From Planctomycetota bacterium (GTDB taxonomy: Bacteria; Planctomycetota; Phycisphaerae; WQYP01): a DNA stretch of 32,494 bases. The position numbers were made by a program, and so were the translations under genes. The DNA lies in NCBI GenBank assembly GCA_021810145.1, contig JAJZJL010000048.1:1-32494 (forward strand), in the 5' to 3' direction. The stretch's first letter is position 1. Every line of letters begins with the position of its first letter. The notes beneath the pieces were generated by a model. The model was given only the letters and a program-made list of their open reading frames with translations. It ran no database searches and was not told the origin of the DNA. This document shows positions 27,085 to 32,494 of the stretch, one piece after another.

Positions 27085-27314
27085 CGGTATGCGGAGTGCA
27101 GGCTCTGTATCAGCACAAAGAGTATTGGTGCTTTTCCCCTGCGTGGTGCACAGTCTGATCTGTGGACGCGGTTAGATGCGGCTATCCCGCAGGGCGGAGT
27201 GCTCCCCCGCGTTCCACCCGGCGCCTGGACTGCATAGGCCACTACACGGGTGACCGGCACATGGGCCAAAGGATTTATCGTAAAGCGTTGATATGTTGTA
27301 ACTTATAGGATACA

Positions 27315-27653
27315 ATGGAGCAGGTGTTTGAGGTGCGGCACTATTGCACCGCCGATGGCCGAATCATCGTCGGAGAATGGCTCCGCTCGTTGCGCAATAA
27401 GGAGGCGAAAGCAAGGGTTATTACCCGCTTTTCCAGGCTGTCGCTTGGAAATTTTGGCGACCACAGGGCCCTGCGCGATGGTGTATGGGAGTTGCGAATC
27501 GACACCGGTCCGGGTTACCGCGTGTATTACGCGCTGGCTGGAAAAACCTGCGTGCTGTTACTGTGCGGCGGTGATAAGAATAAGCAATCTTCCGATATCG
27601 AGCGTGCAGTGGCTTATTGGAAGGATTATAAGAAAAGGTCGGCATCGTTATGA
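27315..27653 (+). CDS. RelE/HigB-superfamily addiction-module toxin
   Basis: EWLRSLRNKEAKARVITRFSRLSLGNFGDHRALRDGVWELRIDTGPGYRVYYALAGKTCVLLLCGGDKNKQSSDIERA: typical addiction module killer protein. Confidence 0.88.
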   Translation: MEQVFEVRHYCTADGRIIVGEWLRSLRNKEAKARVITRFSRLSLGNFGDHRALRDGVWELRIDTGPGYRVYYALAGKTCVLLLCGGDKNKQSSDIERAVAYWKDYKKRSASL

Positions 27654-27958
27654 AGCACACAGCCAGCGTATCCAATGATGAGGTCATTATCTCGGAGATT
27701 CGCGACAACCCCGAATTTGCGGCATCCTATCTTGCTGCGGCAATGGAGGACACGGATGAGCCGGGAGTCCTGCTGATTGCACTTCGCCAGATTGCCGAAG
27801 CAAGAGGTGGTATGGCCAAGATAGCCAAAGACGCTGGGATGCAACGAGAAAGTCTTTATCGCGCGCTCTCCAGGCGCGGCAATCCGCGGCTGACAACACT
27901 GCTTGCGGTTATTCGTGCCATGGGAATGACGCTGACAGTGGCCGCGAAATCGCGGTAA
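27650..27958 (+). CDS. Addiction-module antidote protein (HTH, HigA-like)
   Basis: MAKIAKDAGMQRESLYRALSRRGNPRLTTLLAVIRAMGMTLTV; 4-bp overlap with the toxin gene. Confidence 0.88.
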   Translation: MKHTASVSNDEVIISEIRDNPEFAASYLAAAMEDTDEPGVLLIALRQIAEARGGMAKIAKDAGMQRESLYRALSRRGNPRLTTLLAVIRAMGMTLTVAAKSR

Positions 27959-28007
27959 AATGCCGGCTCGCAGCAAAAGTCCAGCAGCGTGCACGCGGCA
28001 TATGTGG
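27951..28007 (+). repeat. 57-bp direct repeat, copy 2
   Basis: CGCGGTAAAATGCCGGCTCGCAGCAAAAGTCCAGCAGCGTGCACGCGGCATATGTGG; includes the antitoxin stop codon (27956-27958). Confidence 0.9.
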
Positions 28008-28060
28008 ATCCGTACCCGCTGTATATGTAAAAAGGCTAAGCCGAAAATCGGCAATGAGGA

Positions 28061-28083
28061 ATTTGAGATTTAAAATCTCAAAT
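28061..28083. repeat. Perfect palindrome ATTTGAGATTT-A-AAATCTCAAAT
   Basis: 11-bp arms, 1-nt centre, 38 bp upstream of the permease start codon. Confidence 0.9.
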
Positions 28084-28121
28084 CCGAAACGCCATCCCCC
28101 CTAACTTTCAGGTTCTAAAAA

Positions 28122-29087
28122 ATGACTGAATCGATTTATCAAAAAGTTGAGGCCATCTCCGCTGACCCTGTCTCGCAGGGTATGTCAGGCGGTATTTCCC
28201 AGCCGGATGACTTGCGCCATTCGAGCGAGCAATCCGCTGCAGCCGAAGCAGCGCCGCTTTCCGTGCCGCACCTGGTGTTGCGGCCCGGCTCGGCATGGCA
28301 TCTGGTCGATCTCGCCGAAGTCTGGTACTTCCGCGACCTGTTGTTCAGTTTCGCAGGCCGCGACCTGAAACTTCGATACAAACAAACCGCTCTGGGCATC
28401 ATTTGGGTGATTCTGCAGCCGTTAATGGCGGCTGGTGTTTTCACATTGGTCGGCAGCCTCGCGAAGCTGCCTTCGGGCGGTATTCCTACGTTTGTATTTA
28501 TGTTTGCGAGCATGCTGGCGTGGAACCTGTTTTCCAATACACTAGGTCGCATCAGTACTTGCATGGTGTCAAACTCCAACATGATCTCCAAGGTTTACTT
28601 CCCGCGCATTATTCTACCCCTATCCATTACGCCCTCGACCTTGGTGGATTTTTCCGTTGGCAGTTGCCTCATGGCTGTGCTGATGATTGTCTATCACATC
28701 GCACCGGGATTCGGCCTTTTATTGATTCCGCTGTGGGTGATGCTGATATTGCTGACTGCGGTAGGTTTTGGCATGATTGCCTCCGCCCTGGCGGTCAGTT
28801 ACCGCGATATACAATATATTTTGCCAGTTTTGGTGCAGACGCTTATGTTCGCAAGCCCGGTAATTTATCCTGCATCCGCGTTCAAAGCACATCACCCGGC
28901 CCTTTATCCATTTTTCTGCCTCAACCCGCTTTCGGGAATATTAACCGCATTCCGGTGGTCTATCTTTGGTAAGGGATCGTTTCCGCTTGAGCCGCTACTC
29001 TGGAGCGTGGCCGCCGCGGTTATCGCCGGCCTGATCGGCTTGTTTACTTTCAAACGGCTGGAAAGCCGCTTTGCGGATGTGATTTAG
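28122..29087 (+). CDS. ABC-2 type polysaccharide/polyol-phosphate export permease (Wzm-like)
   Basis: YFRDLLFSFAGRDLKLRYKQTALGIIWVILQPLMAAGVFTLVGSLAKLPSGGIPTF...VSYRDIQYILPVLVQTLMFASPVIYPASA...LNPLSGILTAFR. Confidence 0.92.
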   Translation: MTESIYQKVEAISADPVSQGMSGGISQPDDLRHSSEQSAAAEAAPLSVPHLVLRPGSAWHLVDLAEVWYFRDLLFSFAGRDLKLRYKQTALGIIWVILQPLMAAGVFTLVGSLAKLPSGGIPTFVFMFASMLAWNLFSNTLGRISTCMVSNSNMISKVYFPRIILPLSITPSTLVDFSVGSCLMAVLMIVYHIAPGFGLLLIPLWVMLILLTAVGFGMIASALAVSYRDIQYILPVLVQTLMFASPVIYPASAFKAHHPALYPFFCLNPLSGILTAFRWSIFGKGSFPLEPLLWSVAAAVIAGLIGLFTFKRLESRFADVI

Positions 29088-29290
29088 AAAACTGTCCACC
29101 AATGACACAATCACCCGGCCGCAACCACCGTCCCGGCGCGGCTTCGCCGAGAATTTAGAACGTAGCGAGTAGAAAGTAGAACTCAAGGAAATGCATAATC
29201 ACCGGGGGGAGATTTCGGCATCTGTGCCTCCCCGGCAAATGAACCGCCAGTCGCCGAAATCAAAGCCAGCCCCGCCAAGGCGTAAGGGTT

Positions 29291-29350
29291 GGTCAGTATT
29301 GCCAGTATTGTCAGTAGGTTCAATATTATCAGTAGTAACAGTATGTTCAG
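29291..29350 (-). repeat. Inverted partial copy of the composite repeat (9-mer arm)
   Basis: Reverse complement reads ...GAACCTACTGACAATACTGGCAATACTGACC, matching the GAACCTACTGCCAATACTG segment of copies A-C. Confidence 0.7.
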
Positions 29351-29381
29351 GAGTTAGAAGTTAGCATTCGGCGTACGTAAC

Positions 29382-29453
29382 GCGGGCGTACCGCCCGCTT
29401 CCCCGGCCCGCCGGGACGGATTCAAGGTTCCAGGTTCTGCATCCACCGAACCT
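29382..29453 (+). repeat. Composite dispersed repeat, copy A (GC hairpins plus right heptamer arm)
   Basis: GCGGGC-gtacc-GCCCGC-tt-c-CCCGGC-cc-GCCGGG (29382-29415), then GGATTCA AGGTTCC AGGTTCT GCATCCA CCGAACC. Confidence 0.85.
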
Positions 29454-29553
29454 ACTGCCAATACTGCCAATACTGATAATACTGCCAATACTGCCAATAC
29501 TGCCAATACTGCCAATACTGCCAATACTGATAATACTGCCAATACTGACCAAT
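29454..29553 (+). repeat. Tandem 9-bp repeat (ACTGCCAAT), 11 units including variants
   Basis: Eight exact ACTGCCAAT units, two ACTGATAAT units (3rd and 9th) and a final 10-bp ACTGACCAAT. Confidence 0.97.
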
Positions 29554-29606
29554 ACTGTTACTGATCCCCGCTCCCTGCTTCTGAAAATCCCGGTTATACT
29601 GACGAA

Positions 29607-29915
29607 ATGTTGCCGATGATTGAACAAAATCGCCCTGAGATCGCTGCACTGTGCCGCAGGTACCATGCGCAAAAGCTGTCCCTTTTCGGGTCGGTTTTGC
29701 GCAGCGATTTCGGCCCGCAAAGCGACATCGATGTTCTTGTTGAATTTGAGCCACAACACGTTCCGGGCTTTTTTCGGCTCTCTGAAATGGCGGATGAGCT
29801 TTCGCGGATATTTGATGGCCGTACTGTGGATCTTCGCACGCCCCAGGACCTGAGCCGCTATTTCCGCTCGGACGTGCTGGCCCATGCAAAGGTGCAGTAT
29901 GTCGCTTCCCGATGA
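29607..29915 (+). CDS. MNT-type minimal nucleotidyltransferase (MntA-like antitoxin)
   Basis: LSLFGSVLRSDFGPQSDIDVLVEF: GS-x10-DxD motif. Confidence 0.9.
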   Translation: MLPMIEQNRPEIAALCRRYHAQKLSLFGSVLRSDFGPQSDIDVLVEFEPQHVPGFFRLSEMADELSRIFDGRTVDLRTPQDLSRYFRSDVLAHAKVQYVASR

Positions 29916-30246
29916 AGTTCGCCTCCGCCATATTTGTGACGCCGCACGTGAGGCCATCCATTTTGTCCAGGGTAAATCACGCCCCGATCTTGATTCCAAT
30001 GATATGCTCTCCCTGGCGCTGGTTCGGCTGCTTGAAATCATCGGAGAGGCTGCAAACGGCGTTTCTCCGGAGCTGCGTGAAAAGTACCCCGCAATTCATT
30101 GGACAGGCATGACCGGAATGCGAAATTGGCTTATCCATGGATATTTTGACGTGAATTTGGATATCGTCTGGCAAACCGTTACCAAGGATCTTCCGCCGCT
30201 GGCGGCCCAGATCGAACGGGTTCTCCGAGAGTCTGTGGAAAATTGA
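29899..30246 (+). CDS. HEPN-domain protein (HepT-like toxin)
   Basis: GMRNWLIHGYFDVNLDIVWQTV: RX4HXY motif of HepT. ATG at 29899 (MSLPDEVR) preferred; overlaps the MNT gene. Confidence 0.9.
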   Translation: MSLPDEVRLRHICDAAREAIHFVQGKSRPDLDSNDMLSLALVRLLEIIGEAANGVSPELREKYPAIHWTGMTGMRNWLIHGYFDVNLDIVWQTVTKDLPPLAAQIERVLRESVEN

Positions 30247-30280
30247 ATTAAACCGGCGGTATAGAGCCGTTAGCACATAG

Positions 30281-30475
30281 CATTCAGCATGCAGCCTCGA
30301 TTTGCCGATCCAATCGTCGGATCTGGAATCTGGAACCCTGAACCTGGAATTCTGTGTCGCGGGCCTCCCGCCCGCTTCCCCGGCCCGCCGGGACCGCATT
30401 GCCCATTGATCACTGATTCAAGGTTCAAGGTTCTGCATCCACTGAACCTACTGCCAATACTGACCATACTGTCAT
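30281..30475 (+). repeat. Composite dispersed repeat, copy B
   Basis: CATTCAGCATGCAGCCTCGATTTGCCGATCCAATCGTCGGATCT, heptamer arm, GC hairpins 30359-30392, heptamers, two or three 9-mers. Confidence 0.88.
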
Positions 30476-30516
30476 TGGTCATTGAGCGAAGCGCCCCCAA
30501 TGGTTACAGTATTGTC

Positions 30517-30744
30517 ATGAAGAATGGCAAACATTCGCCGCCAAAAAATATTGAGGTCATCGACGATGCCATGGCCGAGGTTCTGCGGGCAAAAACCGGT
30601 GCGCAGCGGCTCGTTATTGCCAGCGGGATGTATACAAGTGCCCGGCGCATGCTGATCGGTTACTTAAAGACCCAACATCCGGACTGGAGCGAATCGCAAA
30701 TCTCTGCCGAGGCCGCGCGGAGGCTTTCGCATGGAGCAATTTGA
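30517..30744 (+). CDS. Uncharacterised 75-aa protein, putative partner of the downstream nucleotidyltransferase
   Basis: ATG at 30517: MKNGKHSPPKNIEVIDDAMAEVLRAKTGAQRLVIASGMYTSARRMLIGYLKTQHPDWSESQISAEAARRLSHGAI; 14-bp overlap with the next gene. Confidence 0.75.
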   Translation: MKNGKHSPPKNIEVIDDAMAEVLRAKTGAQRLVIASGMYTSARRMLIGYLKTQHPDWSESQISAEAARRLSHGAI

Positions 30745-31300
30745 TCTGCTGCGATTCGCCGCGGGCGTGCTGGAAACCATGCGACTGCGCTACTTTGTCA
30801 CAGGCTCCACTGCAACAATCCTGTATGGTGAGGCCCGCTTTACCAATGACATCGACATTGTTGTGGATTTGCCGGAGGCACAGGTAGCGACTTTCTGCCG
30901 CCAATTTCCTTCCGGACAGTTTTACGTCAGCATGGAGGCGGCGCTTGACGCGGTACGCACCCGAGGACAATTCAATATCATTCACCCGGAGTCGGGTTTG
31001 AAGATTGATGTGATTATTCCGGTGGAAAATTCTTTCAACGCGTCGCGTTTCACCCGTGCACGACGGGTTGAAGCGGGGGGAGAGCTGGAAGTGTATTTTG
31101 CCTCACCGGAAGATGCGATTATAAAAAAACTGGAATATTATCAGTGTGGTGGTTCGGATAAACACCTGCGTGACATAGCCGGAATTTTGAAAGTCAGTCG
31201 GGGCTGTATTGACATGGAATATATTAATAAGTGGGCAACTGCTTTGGGCCTGGGAGAAATATGGACGGCTGCAAGCCACCGTGTGGCCTCGCCGCAGTGA
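30731..31300 (+). CDS. Nucleotidyltransferase-superfamily protein
   Basis: RYFVTGSTATILYGEARFTNDIDIVVDL (GS...DIDI), LKIDVIIP (third acidic residue), SPEDAIIKKLEYY. Confidence 0.8.
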   Translation: MEQFDLLRFAAGVLETMRLRYFVTGSTATILYGEARFTNDIDIVVDLPEAQVATFCRQFPSGQFYVSMEAALDAVRTRGQFNIIHPESGLKIDVIIPVENSFNASRFTRARRVEAGGELEVYFASPEDAIIKKLEYYQCGGSDKHLRDIAGILKVSRGCIDMEYINKWATALGLGEIWTAASHRVASPQ

Positions 31301-31456
31301 AACGGTATGACGTGCAGGGAACGGGCGATGAACGGCGGTTCCGGGTTCGAAGGCGTCGTGGAGAATTCGGAATCCGGCGGTAGAGGAGTTTGCCAGGACG
31401 ATCTTTACGAATCCTCATCCACAATTTGTGCGGATTTCACAGATGACAGTTGACAG

Positions 31457-31674
31457 CATTCAGCACGTAGCCTCGATCCGCCGATCCAATCATCGGATCG
31501 GGAACTTGGAATCGGGAACCTAGAATCTGGAACCCTGAACCTGGAATTCTGTGTCGCGGGCCTCCCGCCCGCTTCCCCGGCCCGCCGGGACGGATTCAAG
31601 GTTCTGTGTTCCAGGTTCCAAGTTCTGCATCCACCGAACCTACTGACCATACTGCCAATACTGATAATACTGTT
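31457..31674 (+). repeat. Composite dispersed repeat, copy C
   Basis: CATTCAGCACGTAGCCTCGATCCGCCGATCCAATCATCGGATCG, heptamer arm 31501-31556, GC hairpins 31556-31589, heptamers 31592-31640, 9-mers. Confidence 0.9.
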
Positions 31675-31786
31675 ATTGATCATTGATTCCAGATTCCAGA
31701 TTCCAGGTTCTATCTCCTAACTCCTAACTCCTAACTCCTAACTCCTATGTTCTGATCATTGATCACTGATCACTGTTCCCTGATTC
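31675..31786 (+). repeat. Degenerate heptamer array, 16 units in one register
   Basis: ATTGATC ATTGATT CCAGATT CCAGATT CCAGGTT CTATCTC CTAACTC(x4) CTATGTT CTGATCA TTGATCA CTGATCA CTGTTCC CTGATTC. Confidence 0.9.
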
Positions 31787-31832
31787 CGGGACAACAATCA
31801 TTGCAACGCCAACGCGTTGCCGGGGAGAATTC

Positions 31833-32494
31833 ATGGTTCCATCATCCTGGTATGGTGTTTCCTTCGTGGGCGGCCTCTGGGCCGGCGTGCTGTCGTTTGT
31901 GCCGGTTATTCTGCTGGCGCGGCGGCTCAAGCTCGTCGACATCCCCGATGCGCGCAAAGTGCATGATCGGCCGATTCCGCGTGTCGGCGGTGTGGCCATC
32001 GCGCTTTCCACGCTTATCAGCGCCGCGCCCGTGCTGCTGCTGTACCGCCGCACCACCCTCATGCATGCCATGTTTCATACGCCCATGGCATCGCTGATCT
32101 TTGCCTCCATTGTCCTGCTGGCCATCGGTTTTATTGATGATGTATTGAACATCCCCGCTAAAATCAAACTCGTCGGCCTGATCGGGGCCGCCGTCCTGTT
32201 TGCCTATTATGGCGTTTGCGTGCCCACCGGCCCCGTGCTGCCCAACTGGCAGCCTTGCCTCGGCTGGCTCTCCTGGCCCCTTACCATCCTCTGGCTGGTA
32301 ACCGTTCCGGTGAGTTTGAATTTCTGTGACGGCCTCGATGGCCTCGCCGGCGGTATCGCCACCGGTGCGGCATTGGTGGTCGCCGTTATCGGTATTGCCA
32401 GCGGCGAAGCTTCCATCGGCTTTCTCATGCTGGCCCTGATGGGTGCCCTTACCGCTTTTCTTATTTTTAACTTTAACCCCGCCCGCATTTTCAT
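31833..32494 (+). CDS. WecA/TagO/MraY-family undecaprenyl-phosphate glycosyl-1-phosphate transferase (3' truncated by window edge)
   Basis: By-eye translation from ATG 31833: DIPDARKVHDRPIPRVGGVAIA...IGFIDDVLNIPAKIKLVGL...VSLNFCDGLDGLAGGIATG...FLIFNFNPARIF; GGGGAG upstream. Confidence 0.9.
   Translation, partial: MVPSSWYGVSFVGGLWAGVLSFVPVILLARRLKLVDIPDARKVHDRPIPRVGGVAIALSTLISAAPVLLLYRRTTLMHAMFHTPMASLIFASIVLLAIGFIDDVLNIPAKIKLVGLIGAAVLFAYYGVCVPTGPVLPNWQPCLGWLSWPLTILWLVTVPVSLNFCDGLDGLAGGIATGAALVVAVIGIASGEASIGFLMLALMGALTAFLIFNFNPARIF

Noticed and set aside
29454-29553. CRISPR-like array
   Set aside because: Units are 9 bp and contiguous, with no spacers and no cas genes in the window.
29361-30041. 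226-aa minus-strand ORF and the overlapping 169-aa minus ORF (IGSIGS... / YWQYWQ...)
   Set aside because: Low-complexity translations of the 9-bp tandem repeat, antisense to the clear MNT/HEPN genes.

Overview
The window looks like a Planctomycetes/Phycisphaerae-type bacterial chromosome; this assignment is inferred from gene content only. The left half (1-16.4 kb) is mostly housekeeping and regulatory genes: 5'-truncated UDP-glucuronate decarboxylase-like epimerase, DUF2231/cytochrome-c membrane protein, sensor histidine kinase, GbsR/MarR-type regulator, CCA-adding enzyme family, HtrA-like protease, ScpB, VWA-like membrane protein, DUF2934 protein, WXXGXW lipoprotein, an isolated NuoI, a large sensor-GAF-GGDEF-EAL protein and a TPR-like membrane protein. 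The centre (16.5-27.0 kb) is an exosortase/EPS operon: structured leader, NusG/RfaH-like antiterminator, exosortase, EpsI-like protein, Wzz/BY-kinase-like protein, unknown 264-aa protein and a 1383-aa TPR protein. The right end (27.0-31.8 kb) is an accessory region. It has a RelE/HigB-like TA pair flanked by a 57-bp direct repeat, a Wzm-type ABC permease without its ATPase, an MNT/HEPN pair, and an uncharacterised small-protein/nucleotidyltransferase pair. The last two gene pairs are separated by a composite dispersed repeat made of heptamer-register arrays, two conserved GC-rich hairpins and a 9-bp tandem array. A 3'-truncated WecA/TagO-like transferase closes the window. The strongest leads are: (1) an MshEN-like (potential c-di-GMP-binding) domain apparently nested inside the ATPase domain of the Wzz/BY-kinase-like protein; (2) the composite repeat that separates TA-like cassettes; (3) the 57-bp repeat flanking the TA module; (4) the uncharacterised pair at 30517-31300. 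All domain calls are by eye; no searches were run.
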